Origin: Luscinia megarhynchos | Taxonomy: Eukaryota; Chordata; Aves; Passeriformes; Turdidae | Reading direction: 5' to 3' | NCBI GenBank assembly: GCA_034336665.1 | Contig: CM067569.1 | Span: 5,015,820 to 5,079,819, forward strand | DNA length: 64,000 nucleotides | Part shown: piece after piece, positions 50,146 through 62,370 of the stretch | Numbering within the stretch: position 1 is the stretch's first letter | Layout of the letters: each line of letters starts with the position of its first letter | Made by a program: the position numbers and the translations under genes | The notes under the pieces: model-generated | What the model saw: the letters and a program-made list of their open reading frames with translations, nothing else | Told to the model about the DNA's origin: nothing | Database searches by the model: none

Positions 50146-52469
50146 GTGAGTTGTATAAGAGCAGGACTTTGTGTCAATTCATCTTTCAATGAATCAGCTA
50201 CAGATCCTTTTAGCTTTGCTTTAGAACAATGTGGCACTGCTTTCAATATGAACACAGGTGAGACTTCTCAATTTTGTCTCAATTTTGTTTTGAAAGCTGA
50301 TGGTGTTTGTTTTGTTTTTTTTTCCCCAAGCCAAATAATGATATAGTGGAAATATATCAAATATTTGTTTGTCTGTCAATATTGAATCTTGTGCTCTGGC
50401 CTTTGCAAACTGAACTGTGTGTTTGTGGTTTGGTGCATTTGCAAACCTGAGGCCATGCTAAGAAAAACTGAGCAAACACAAGTTGAGATTTTTGGTGTTG
50501 CTGGGAAGTATCAGATCCCTCTTCTCATCTCCTACATGAGGAAAGAATGAGAGCTGGTAAAACAAAATCTCCAAAAAGTTTTGTGTTTTCCTGCTTGGAT
50601 AGAACTGAGGGGATATGAACTTTTATTTTCATATGTCTAAGTTAAAGCAGTCATTTAAAAGTGCAGTTACACAAAAATAATCCTGCAATATGCCAGGTCT
50701 CCAAATAATTCATACCTTCAGACAGCCAACATGAGTTCAGAAAAGAGGAAAGGGGAGAATAAAAAGGGGAAAACTAAGGTGAAAGGTCTTGAAGGGAAAG
50801 GAAACAACTGTGAGGAATTAAAAGTAGAGGAAAAGTTTGAGAAATAAGGGGTGCTGAGATAAAGATCTCCCTGCTGTCCACATCCAGGATATGTGGCTGA
50901 ATCCCAAGACTCTGACAGCCAATTAAAATGCTGGATGCACAGAAATCCTGCATCTTCCCATGGCAGAGCTTCGTTTGGGTCTGGCATTAATGCCTGTGAA
51001 GCAAACACAGCCATAAAAAGAGAAAAGTTCATTTTATTCTGCTTCAATTCTTTTATTTCATTTCAATTCTATTATTTCCAACCAAAGTAGTTTTATTCCT
51101 TACACATTTCTTCCCATGCCAGTGGCCTTGCTTTCCAACCTTTTGGCAAGAAGCAGCCTAAGTCAATAAAAAAGAACTCCAAGTGTCCTGCACAATAAAG
51201 ACTTGGGTACAGTTTTCCAAATGACTGTAAAGAAAAATTTACTGAAAAGCAGTCAAAGAACTCATATCTAGAAATCAAATCTCTGCTTGTAAAAGTCAGA
51301 GGTTAAATTCTTTTATTGAAAAAGCTCTTACATACATCTTTCAGGCATGCCCTATCCTTGCTTAAATATTTGAGGGGAATCACTGGGATAGGCAAGAACA
51401 TTCCATAGATGTATGTTAGAAATCCTCAGTACAAAATTAAATTACTTCCCTCTTCTAAAACATATTTCCAATTTTCAGGTATTATGTCAAGTATTATGGG
51501 CTCTAATGCAGCTTTTGAAAGGCAAAAGGAAAAGTAAAATAACAGGAACAAAAGACACATCCCAGTGTGTATTTATTTTACTTTGTAATTCATGTCAGTC
51601 CAATTGTGCTGCAGGGTATTTAGTTTATGCAATGCTGAAGTTTGAAAACTACACCCAGAATTATTTTTGGATCACATTCTGAAGATATATAACACAGGAA
51701 TGATTGATTTATTTGCATGTTCTGAGGTTTTGTATTTTGCTCAATTTGTGCCTCAAACTCTGTTGCAGGAAGGCTTTAAAAATCATATCCATAAAACAGG
51801 GAGAGGAACATCTTTATCTATGCCATTTTCTGATGTGGAGACTACATTTTAAAAGTAAGCATTGACTTTTAGATGGCCAAAAAGAAATCCTTCTCTTGAC
51901 TTCCACAAGTTGAATGGAAAAATTTGGAGCTGCTTTCCAAATCACCCAAAGCAGATCCATAAAACGTCTGCTGCTGTCAGGCAATGCCTGCTTCCACAAT
52001 CCCATTCATATTACTGAGTGAAGTACTGCTCTTCAGAGCTTATTACTTCATATTTGGTGTCCCCCCTTAATAGATATGTTTAATTCTACAGCTTCTGCTC
52101 TGAAAGAATGTTGTATTGGGATGTTCACGTAAGGTTTCCCTTTGCTGGGATTTGGGAACAAGCCCCTCTCCCAGAGAACACAGTGAATTTTGGCCATATT
52201 GAAGAGCTGGGCACTTGCTGAATATCTGAGCACAGAAGGTTTATCCTGTTGAGCCCCATTCCAATGAATATTCTGGTTTGGGGTGGCCTTTCAGCTGTGG
52301 TCCCTGCCAGGGCTCATTCTCTGCCTTGCCAATGGCACTCGTGCTCCTGACTCCTTTTGGGCATTTTCAGCATGGAAAATATTTCCTCAGAGCTGTCCAA
52401 GCATGGGGATCACTTGCCTTTTATCTCCTCCTCAAAATAAATAAATATAAAAAATAATAATAAACACCA
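50146..52469. other. Unannotated AT-rich unique sequence
   Basis: No gene or repeat recognised. The last part turns into an AATAAATA/AATAATAATA-rich stretch at about 52435-52465. Confidence 0.55.
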
Positions 52470-53045
52470 AAATCACCCACTCGTGGGTGGCAGCCCAGGG
52501 ATGTTTGGTGTGTTTCCCTCCCAGGAATCCCAGTGCTGTCACAGCTGAGTTACAGGGGCTGGTCCCATCAGGAGGGACTGGGCACTGAGCTCTGCACCCA
52601 CTGCTCTTGCTGTCAGTGGGGAATGGGAGAGAGCTCCCCAGGATTCTGGGTCCCAGTCCCAGGCAGAAGTGGGATGAGGAGGGTTTTTGGAGAGCCACAG
52701 CCTGTATGCAAGGAGGAGAAGAGCTGCAGAAGGGCTGCAGGAGCTGTGTGGCTGCAGCCCATGGCAAGAGGCACCTCTGGAGGGCACAGGCTCCTCCAGA
52801 GCTCCACTCATGCAAAGTCCTGGGGAAGGTGCCTGACCCCACAGTGGAGCCCTGGCTGTGTCCCCTGGGGCTGGGAGCCGAGGAGCACACCTGGCTGGGG
52901 CTCAGGCTGGGGCTTGCCCCATTGCCACCACAGCTGCCAGCCACACAAACTAGACCTGAGCTTGTTTCCAGGTTGTAAAACACATCCCTGGTTCGTTGTG
53001 CTGGGCAGTTTGCTCTCTGTGCCCCCTGCACTCAGACTCTTGTGA
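52470..53045. other. GC-rich, CpG-poor block with long frames on both strands
   Basis: This 575-bp block is much more GC-rich than its surroundings but has few CpGs, so it is not a CpG island. It carries a 199-codon minus-strand frame (52432-53031) and a 170-codon plus-strand frame (52533-53045), overlapping each other. Neither shows a domain. The hydrophobic tail of the minus-strand frame comes only from the adjacent AATAATA repeat, so a membrane anchor is not credible. Confidence 0.4.
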
Positions 53046-56000
53046 CTCCCAGCCCCTCTGTTTCAGGGAGCAGAAGCTTCTCCGTGCTTTTTGTGGAATG
53101 CAAAAGCAAACAATTCCACAATAACACTCCCCAAAAACATAGACTGGCTTTTTTGATCAATTCCTAGTCAAACTTCCCTTTAGAGTTAATTCACAGCCAA
53201 CTGGGACCTACCCTTCATCCCTACCAGGGCTCATTTTGCTCCTCTGAGGTTGGATATCCCCAAATACTGACAGGCTCATTGCTGCTGTTTCAATTTCATG
53301 GTAAGACTGAGATGTTTCCCTAATATCTTTTCTCTAGATCAGATTTAATTTCACCAGAATACATAACTTTACTGGATGGATAACTAAGGACATGTCTAAA
53401 AGGAGCTGAATTAGGAGGAGTTGCATCAAGGATTCTTCTTTCATAGACAAGAAAAGAAATACCACAGAAGGGGACAAAGAAAATTGTAATAAAGTACCAA
53501 CTCTGGCCATGAACTTATTTCCATAATGAACATGCCCCAGATTTTGCACTGACTTTTTCCAGATATGATTTTAAATCCTGAAAATTTGTTGCTTCCCACC
53601 TGCATAAATGTAGGTTATCTGACATGGAAACTCAAGACCTAATTGATACTCTTATCATTTTTTTGCTGCAAAATAAGGCTTATGAAAGCCTCTAAAAGGT
53701 GAGGGGGAAACCTACCTATAGACATTAATCTCCTACAATCCAAAGAAAGGGAAATTATATACAGAGTGGGATCTAGCCCAAGAAAAAATGTTTTTCTTTT
53801 TGAACTACAAAATGTATCATTTAAATCCCTACTCTCAATCTAGTCCATCCAGAGGGTGGTCCTGCAGCTCTTATCAATATTCTATTTATCTTCCCAATAT
53901 TTATCTTTTAAACTACTCTGGAAGGTATGTGAATGAAAAAGATCTTTATTAAAATTTTCATCTTTGAAGTCAGAGCTTCAATTTGACCAGAACACTGATA
54001 TAAAAAATTGCCATTGAAGGGCTCCTTTTTGGACACATTAAAAACCAAACCATAGCTGAGAAACACTACTGAGCCTCAACCAGGGATGGAAAAAATATGG
54101 ACTCTGGCTCTGTTTGCATCTCACTGGTTTTATACTGATCGAGCCAGTGGCAGAATGATGGATTTAATTTGTTTTTGACTCGTGCCATTTCAGCTCCAGG
54201 AATAACAAAACAAAAAAGCTCCTCTGTGTTTTAGACAGGTTGGCTTTGTTATGCAATCAGCACTGTTTGCCTTATGGCCAAAGAAGTGTCACTATTAAAA
54301 ATAATTACAAGTGTAAAAGAAACTCCATAACCTAAATTAGTGGATGCACTATGTTATCTACAGAAGGAAGAACTGGGTGTGTTATGTACTGTGCTCAAGG
54401 CTAACTAAATTCCTTAGCTTCAGATATTTTGGCATTAATTACCTGTAATTATTTTTGTCCTTTCATTGAGATTTATGTTGGTCTGAATCATCACTAAAAC
54501 CTAATTAAATCAGCAATTTCCTTTTCTTTTAGTCCTGTTCAATGATGAGTTTGTTCTCATTTTGTTCATATTTGGACATTAATCTTTTTAATTTTGTGGA
54601 AATCTCTGGAGATGCACCTCCCTGATCTCTGAGAGGTTTTATGCACTCAGGTGACAAGGTTTTCCAAAGTATTTACAGTATTTACAGAGGTGGTGGCTAT
54701 TGTCAGTCCAGGGTAATCTGTCATGCTTGTAAAGGGAATTTTGACTTCACAACAAAAGATTCTCTCTTCCTTTCTGTGATTTTTTCCCCCCATGTCTGTA
54801 TGTATACATATAAAAGCACATTTTAAATTCATTCCTGTGCTTCACTTTCAAAAAGAAGACTTGCTCTCTGTCAGTTCCTGTTGTAGCTCTGTCTCCAAAG
54901 CTCCAGAGTATTTACTCACTCCCTCTGCCAATGAATATGTAGAAATCCCATCAAAACCAGAGGAGTCACACCTGTGTAAAACTGGTTCCAACATTGCACC
55001 TATTGTGTGTTTAGAAATCAAATGGACAGATTTTCAGAATCCCAAGGAAGTGAAATATTTGCTTTAAGTGGATGCAAGAGAGGTCTGTGAGACCCTAGGC
55101 CTGAGTTTTCAGTGTTCTTTTTAACTCCTCTTAAATGATCCATGAAAATCAGGATGCAACAAGAACTCTTTTATCCACAAACAGGGAAAAAGGTTTTGTA
55201 AAACAAAAGATGAGTGATTTTGGAATCCACAACTTAGTCTTATTGAAAAGGACAGGAGGGGCACAGCTAAACAGAAAATGGTAATGCCTTCAAGTAGGAA
55301 TTGCCTCCTAAATTAAAGTCTTTCTCATAACCATGAAATGCTTTAGTAATTTTTAAGGCACTGTCCTCAAACTTATTAATTTGCACTTAAACTGAGGCAC
55401 CCCTTGCAGCAGAATTGTGTGGTGTCTCTAATTACAGATCCTTACAGCTCTGCTGCCTTCATGTGCCTCATTCCCACATAAATTCCATGTGCTTTTCCAC
55501 CCCTGTCCTATGCACAGGCAAAACCTGCTTTAATTCCAATCAACCCCCCAGCAAATGCCATTTTAGTCCTGAATTCTGCCCAAAGGAATGAGGGGATGTG
55601 CTCTGCAGAGCTGAAGACAAACTCTGCAGTGCTTCTGCAGCACCACCAGGAATCCAGCAGGAATAAGCATGGAATAGATATATACATTTTCCATCCATGC
55701 AGTGGAGCAAAAGTGGGTTATTTATTAGAAAAAAAGCCCAGCCCACAATGCAGTTTTGTGGAAGAAAGTGGTAGTCACCAATTTAAAAGTATTTGCAATT
55801 CTGGTAGCTGTCTTACATGTGTAGATGGAGGAGCATGAAACATTTACTGGGTTTTCTGATAATTTCCCCTGCTAATATCTAAGGAAAAACAAAGTGAATT
55901 TTAGCATTCCATGCTGCATCTTTTAAAAGCTCTTCACAGAGGTATTTCTTAACAGTACAAAAACTTTCTTACTTCTCTTCTTTGCTTGAAGTTGTTGTCT

Positions 56001-58719
56001 GTGAAAGTAACTGGTGAATAAATTGTTTTAGCTGGAAATCAGTGTCATGCAGCCAAACCACCAGATTGTAAGGGAAAATAACAAAATTCAATTCAAACAA
56101 GAAGGAATAAGAAGTTTTATGCTGCTCATGTATTTTTTATTGAAAGAAACTACCTGACTGTGCACTGGAAGGGAGTGTGGGTTTACAGAGGATGAGAGGA
56201 AAAAGTCTGTTCTAGCCCAGCCCTCCATCTATTCTAAAGTCTGAATTTGTTCCAAATTTCCAGCCCTGTTTAATTTGTGTGTTTCCTGCTACAAAGGGAT
56301 GGAGTGAGCAGTGAGCACTCATAAAGACAAGAGTGTCTGTTTTAACTGCCCTCCAAAATTCTCTCTTTCCTTTTAAAACAAACCCAAAACATGCATTAGA
56401 GTTGTTTCCCTTTTTTTGTGGTGGTGGACAGTGCACTTCACATTAAACACAAAGGGAAGAGATCTCTGCACTCTGAAACCTGAACTGATGGAAATCAATA
56501 TTCAGCAGAGCAACACAATTACACCAGCTGAGAATTGGGAGCAGTGCTGTAAACTGAATAGTGCATGCTGAGTATTAGACGAGTTTTCTGCATATATTGG
56601 GGCTGGGCAGAACCAGGGCTGGTTTTCCCCTGCTGACTCTGACTGCTGCACTTGTCCTTCTCACCAGATTTGATTGACTGAGGCAGTGGGGTGAGCTCAG
56701 CCCCCTGGTACAGCCCTGTAATGCAATTTCTTGTGTTACTGCCAATGTATAATCTTATGGGTAATTATAGTTTAAGAGCATTTTACTTAAGGAAACCATA
56801 ATTAGTGCTGTGATGTTTAAATGAGGTTTGAAGGCTTTATTCACAGCTAGCAGCTGATGATCAGTACAACCTCTGGAAGGCACAGGGATCTGAAGCTTGA
56901 ATAGATTGATTTTTCCTGGTCCATGTCTGAACAAGAGGGGAAAAAAAACCCAAAAAGACTACATAATTCAAGCTTTGACACTGATGGGAGAAGAGGAGGG
57001 GTGGAATTGCAAATACACCTCAGGGAAGTGTCCTGTTGGATTGCCTAGAGGAAAAAAAAAAAAAAGCTCATTCATGTCCAGTTAATTGTCCTTCCTTTAA
57101 TGGTCTCAGACCCTGACCTGCAGGAAGATCATCTTCCCAAACCAGGTGTGTGCATCTGCAGTTTTATCACTCATTAGAAACCTCCCCTTTCCCAGCCTAC
57201 TTCCTACCCTTTAAAAAGTGAATATATATTATCTTGGACTGCATTATTATCTAAAGATCAAGAAACCTCCTTTCCAATGACACATTAGATGTGATTCATT
57301 GCAGCAACCTTCAATTAGTTTAATGTTAAACTAAGCCTGTCTCAGCCTATGCCAATCCCTCAGCTGCTTTATATGACAGATAAAAGGGCAAAAGCACTTC
57401 CAGAGAGCCATTTCCTCCATTTATCTCAGAACCCAGTGACTGAAACCACCAGGTCATTTTGGAGGCCTACCTATTACATAGGAAAAATAAGGCTTTAGTC
57501 CAAAAGTAATTTTGGTGAAGACAAGTGGAAATAGAAGGAAGAAATTATGAGCAGCAGAGCTGAGGGGGCCAGGGCAAGGCAGAAGTCTTCCTGAACACAG
57601 CTCCAAAGCTCAGAGGATGGTTGGGGTGGGATTTCTTTTACCAGGACAACCTCTCAGGAGCTGAGCTTTTCTCTCCTCTGTGATGGATATCTGTACTGTG
57701 GGTCCATATGAACAGCACAACCAAGTTATTGAAATAAATTACTTTACCTTCCTTCCTACATGCCAACACACGAGTTGAAGGATTTAGGCTTTGTTTTTCC
57801 TGTCACAAGTGAGGACATCACTAAAGGAAGCAAGTCATTCCTCTGCCTCAGCCTTCAGCAGTTTCTGCCTTGCAAACAAAGCAAACTGAGCCTGGGTCTC
57901 TGGTGGGTGAAAAGTTCCCATCAAAAAAGACATGCACAGAGGTATAGGAGTGGGTCAGGGATTTATTGACTTTATCACCCTGTTCCTGCAGAAGCACAGC
58001 AGCTGCTTCAGCCTTACAGAAGGTGATTATGGAATAACTTGCTGACAGGAAAGAATTCTTACCAGCCCCCATTAATTAGGGGTTATCTTATGCCCTGGAA
58101 GCATGAAGACTTATATCCTTTCCAAAAAGATTGTCATGCTATTTATCATTTCTGATATTCACTAGCTTGTAAACTGCATCTTAAACCACATATTTCTTGA
58201 TTCAGCTTAATGGCACAAAATGAACAGTGTTTATTTACAGTGAAGACATAAACTCTTTTGTGTAAATCATACCAAATTTTTCATTATATCACAAATTGCT
58301 GCTAAGGATAACAAAACTGACTCATCTGGCACTAAAAAATAAACAGAGGATTGAGGATTTTCCTCATAAATTCAGCAGGACATAGTTCCATTTTATAACA
58401 ATTAATTATGACAAACAAGATGATTTTTCCTACTTTAAAAATCTGCTATTAATTATTAACTGGATCAAGCTTCTCTCCACTTATCTGACCTTATGACAAA
58501 TGTGTTTGGGAAATTTCCATCTCTGTATTTGTGCTTGTCCCTCTCTGACATACAATGCTGGGACACTCACTCAGCCTCATGTCTGACAAGCAGAAATACA
58601 AACTAGAGGACTGCAACCCTGAAGCTGGAGTCTGCAGACGTGTGACTGTGGTGAGAAGCACCCAGCCAGCATCCCTTAAAATATTTAAATATAACCAAAT
58701 GTCACCTGTCATTGGATAC
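53046..58719. other. Unannotated AT-rich unique sequence
   Basis: About 5.7 kb with no recognisable gene, tandem array or transposon. 54420-54540, 56730-56880 and 57280-57400 have dense TAAT cores and few simple repeats, the usual look of conserved non-coding elements, but conservation cannot be assessed here. A 14-nt A tract lies at about 57052-57065. Confidence 0.5.
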
Positions 58720-59007
58720 TGCTGGGAACAGGGGAAAAAGCAGCCTTGAGGCCTTGGGTTTCTCAGGCTGCTCAAGGACAAGAAATTATAACAATGATTA
58801 AACACCTGCAGGGTGCTGAGAGACCTGATGTTTTGCAGAAAGCATGATTTCAAAGAGGTGTTGCCTTCTTGGACCAATGAGCCTCTTTCTATTCTGTTTT
58901 GCACAAACTACCCCATATAAGTGCAGTGTTTCTTTAAATAAAGCTCTCTTTTGCTTCTCCATTACACAAAGAACTATGTTTGCATTATCCTTTTCACCAC
59001 TCCTACA
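58720..59007 (+). mobile_element. Putative solo LTR of an endogenous retrovirus
   Basis: Promoter and polyadenylation signals occur in LTR order and spacing: CCAAT at 58874-58878, TATAA at 58916-58920 and AATAAA at 58937-58942. A T/C-rich U5-like segment follows and ends CACTCCTACA at 59007, with the CA expected of an LTR 3' end. A TG start at 58720 would give about 288 bp, but no matching target-site duplication is seen, so the left edge is a guess. No gag, pol or env similarity is seen on either side, suggesting a solo LTR or a decayed fragment. Confidence 0.5.
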
Positions 59008-59417
59008 GCCAAAATGCCACCCAAGGCAATTAAACCCAAAGCTTGCTGTCCCCCACTGCCAGACCCTCACAAAGCTCCTGCTGCTTGTACCAGTGGTTTT
59101 GGGGCAGCACTGAACTGTCCAGGACTGGCCATGGACACCTCAAGATTCAGGGGCTTCCAGACCAATTCTGTTCTCTCCTTTGGCCATCCTGCTGTCAGGT
59201 GAAGGGTTTTGGGCAAGGAGAGAGGCACGGGGAGCTAACCATGCTCTGCATCCCCCTTCATCTCCCCCTGTTCCACAGTGGGATGTGTGTCAGCTGGTTT
59301 ATTCCCATTTTGTGGCTCAGCACTGCTCTCTCAAAGCCACGATCCTGCAGCCACTGGGTTTGGCTGGGGCTGGGGCCCCTGGGTCCCCTCTGTCCTGGTT
59401 AAAAAGCCACCAACAAG
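59008..59417. other. Sequence between the LTR-like block and the duplicated motif
   Basis: No retroviral coding similarity seen. Overlapping plus-strand frames of 83-119 codons have no family signature. Confidence 0.4.
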
Positions 59418-59473
59418 ATTTGGGGTCACTTAGGAGACCCCTTATCTCAAAAAAATTTGGTGTCACCCCTTAT
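59418..59473. repeat. Duplicated TTTGG(G/T)GTCAC...CCCCTTAT motif
   Basis: ATTTGGGGTCAC plus CCCCTTAT (59418-59445) recurs as ATTTGGTGTCACCCCTTAT (59455-59473), separated by an A run. TGGTGTCA equals the first eight bases of a tRNA-Leu-type retroviral primer-binding site. It could be a remnant of ERV leader sequence or coincidence. Confidence 0.5.
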
Positions 59474-62213
59474 ATAAAAAAATAAAAAAAAGATAAAATA
59501 ATAAAAATAAATCATAAACACTGAGAGCAGTCAAACTGTGGCTCAAATCAAAGATCCTTTTTACATCTCTTGTCATGCACGTCAACGGCTGCCCTGTCAA
59601 AGTGTGCAAACATTGCCTTTGTTCCTGTGACAGACACGTCCTGCCCACACCTCCCACTGCTCCTGGGGTGCTTTCTGTGATTTTTTTTAATTCCAGTGGA
59701 ACTTCCTGCCACATCTGCAACTAAACAGAAACCCAAAAGGAGCTCAGCTCTCACCTGTCAACTGCCATGCACATAAAACCTCCCCTTTCCATGGCTTTCC
59801 ATCAGAGCCTTCCATCATTTCCAGAGCTTTTTCATGCTTACATTTCCATCTATCTGCTCCCTTGGGAGGTGCCATTTTCCTTTAGACCTGCAGCCCCCTT
59901 GTTTTGCCCATGTTTACGGCATCCTGGATGCTGCTTGTCCTTGGGAACTGCATCCTCTGGCCTCAGGAGGAGAGGACAAAAAAGGACTTCTGATTATTTT
60001 AGCAGCCATTTCAGTGCTTGCTTTTATTTGACCATTATCAGCTTCCATCCAGAAAGTTTATTTCTGCGTGGTTAAATACACAAACATGCCCCACACACTT
60101 ATCTCTGTACTCATCCACATCCACACAAATAAACTTTTCCAAATATTTCTGAGTGGTGGTGAACTCCTGCCTCTGAGAAAGAGGCATGTGGAGCTCCACA
60201 GGATCATCAGAGGAATTATGAGCCAACAAAATCAATGGCATTGACTGTCAGACACTTGGAACCAGAAGATGTTGTGAGGAGAGCAGCAACCCAGAGTTGA
60301 GAGGATTTGCAGGTTCAGTCATGACTTAGAATGAGGAGATATGGTCTTAGTCCCACCTAGCATGAATAGAAAAGCTTTATAATCTATTTTTTAAAATATC
60401 TGACTTTTTTTTCCTCTGATTAATTTTTGAAAAACTTGAAAAATTTTTGAAAATTCTTGTGGCAGCCCTCATGCTTTTTGATAATGTGTAATGGTGTCCT
60501 AGACATCATCTGGGAATGTTTCCTTCCTGGGGGAAGGTGGGCACTGGGGACTTTTGGGGACTTGAAGTGCCAGGTTCCTTGGCAGGGCCAGGGCTGAGGC
60601 AACTCTGGCTTTGCAGGAAGCCTCAAAACCAGGGGAAGCTTTAAAGCCTGGAAGTGGCAGCCACATGTAGTTGAGAGGTCTCTGAGGTGAGGCAATAAAT
60701 GATTGGAGGTTTCCATGATCTCACCTTTTGACTTAGCTGCCCTGCTCAGCCTCTGTGACTGTTTACACAGAGCTGGTCCTTGGAAACTGCTCAGTGTGAG
60801 GCAAGAACTGTGTGCCCTGAATAAAAACTGTATTTTTAAAATGTTTTTGAGGTTCTAACTGGACTTCCTCTCCTCTGTTTCATCCAGTAGATTACAACTG
60901 GAAAAGGGGAGGATACTTGCCCTTCATCACCTCACTCCATGTTTTTTAGAGATGTCTCTACTGACTATAGACAGAGGTTTGTTCATTAGAAAAAGTCTTC
61001 TAAGCAAAGAATAAGAAGCATTAATATTTTTTTTTAAATTTTTGTTAAAACTCCCAAGTATATATTTGGAATATTCCATACTCAAATATTGGTGGAATAA
61101 ACCATGAATCTCAATTTTTCAAGTCTCACACGGGTGTATTTAGCACATTCCACATCTAAAGTCTTGCCCCTCAAAATCAAAGAAATGTTTCCAGTGGTCT
61201 AATATTTTTAGGTATTTGGTTCCTGCCAGTGAAATTTTCAAAGCACCTCCATCCCTGCTCCTGCTCAGAGACTCAGGGCTGAGACAGGAGCCAGTCCTAA
61301 TGCTGTTAAGGCTCAGTTTATTTGGCTTCACAGGATTCCTTGCCTGCCAGTTCCAGGCAGATTTGCTCAAAACTTATCCATTTTTACAGAAATAAAAAGG
61401 TTTCCTTTCATGTGCAGTCAGATGTGAAAATAGGCAAATTGAAGCAGTTGAATGCCACTTTCCTCAGAAGTGCAGTGACTGAAGTCCCTAAATAAGACAA
61501 GACCAAATAAATAATGACAACAGCAAACCCAGGACAGCTAAATTCCAAAGCAGTGCTTCAAAGACTTGTATTTAAATCATTGCCACCAATTAAAGTTCTT
61601 ACCTGCAGTGTAAGGAATAATTCCTTTTCCTTTGGTTGAGGGGAGTCAACCCTTACCTCCCACAGATGTGCTGTAAACCTCATCACCGATTTCAGTGTGG
61701 TGCATTTCTCATGTTAAAGGTATTTCACTTTGCATGGAACAGCCCAATAACCCCTGAGCAACTGAGAGTATCTGAAAATTAGGCTTCAGCCTAATTTAGG
61801 GACATTAATCCTCCCCAGAGGGACACTGGCTGTCCCACACAGCACAGACTGGAGGCAGGCTGCAGGCATTGCCAACAGAGAGAGGAAGGTGCTTTTCTAT
61901 TTATTGCCACACTGGGTTTTTTATTTGACTGATGAGGAAAAACCTGCTTGGAGGAAAGCTGGGGGTGAGGGAGCTGTCCCAGCCAGCTTGTCTGAAGAGA
62001 GCTGGCTCTGGCTGTAGCAGCTGCAGGGAGCTGACCCTCAGCCCGGGCTCCAGCTCCCTGCCCACCACCTGGCTGGCTTTGGCAATGGTCTGGGGCCACC
62101 AGCAATGCCTCATTCCCACTGCATGCCCTGCTCCCACCCTGCTGTGTCCTGCCAGCTGTGCTCTGGCCTGACAGCATCCCTCAGTCACAGCCAGGCAGCT
62201 GTGCAGCCAGGCC
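59474..62213. other. Unannotated sequence, GC-rich toward its end
   Basis: A/T-rich simple sequence at 59474-59515 is followed by about 2.5 kb with no recognised gene. TGCCTCT/AGAGGCA forms a 7-bp hairpin near 60167-60185. From about 61960 the DNA is GC-richer, with overlapping frames up to 128 codons on both strands and no domain. Confidence 0.5.
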
Positions 62214-62370
62214 TCACCTGTCCTGGGGGGATACCAGCCTCACCTGGGGGATACCAGCCTCACCTGGGGGATACCAGCCTCACCTGGGGGATACCAGCCT
62301 CACCTGGGGGATACCAGCTTCACCTGGGGGATACCAGCCTCACCTGGGGGGATACCAGCCTCACCTGGTG
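62214..62370. repeat. 20-bp minisatellite, seven copies
   Basis: The unit is CTCACCTGGGGGATACCAGC. ATACCAGC anchors lie at 62231, 62251, 62271, 62291, 62311, 62331 and 62352. The array is nearly uniform: one C-to-T change in the sixth copy and an extra G before the last. Each unit contains a CACCTG E-box and a G5 run. Frames through it (62105-62565) are artefacts. Confidence 0.97.

Noticed and set aside
52432..53031. 199-codon minus-strand frame with a hydrophobic C-terminus suggesting a membrane protein
   Set aside because: The hydrophobic end is the translation of an adjacent AATAATA repeat, the rest has no domain, and an opposing 170-codon frame shows the composition effect.
62214..62370. 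CRISPR-like regularly spaced repeat
   Set aside because: The repeats are directly adjacent with no unique spacers, there is no cas gene, and the window is vertebrate DNA.
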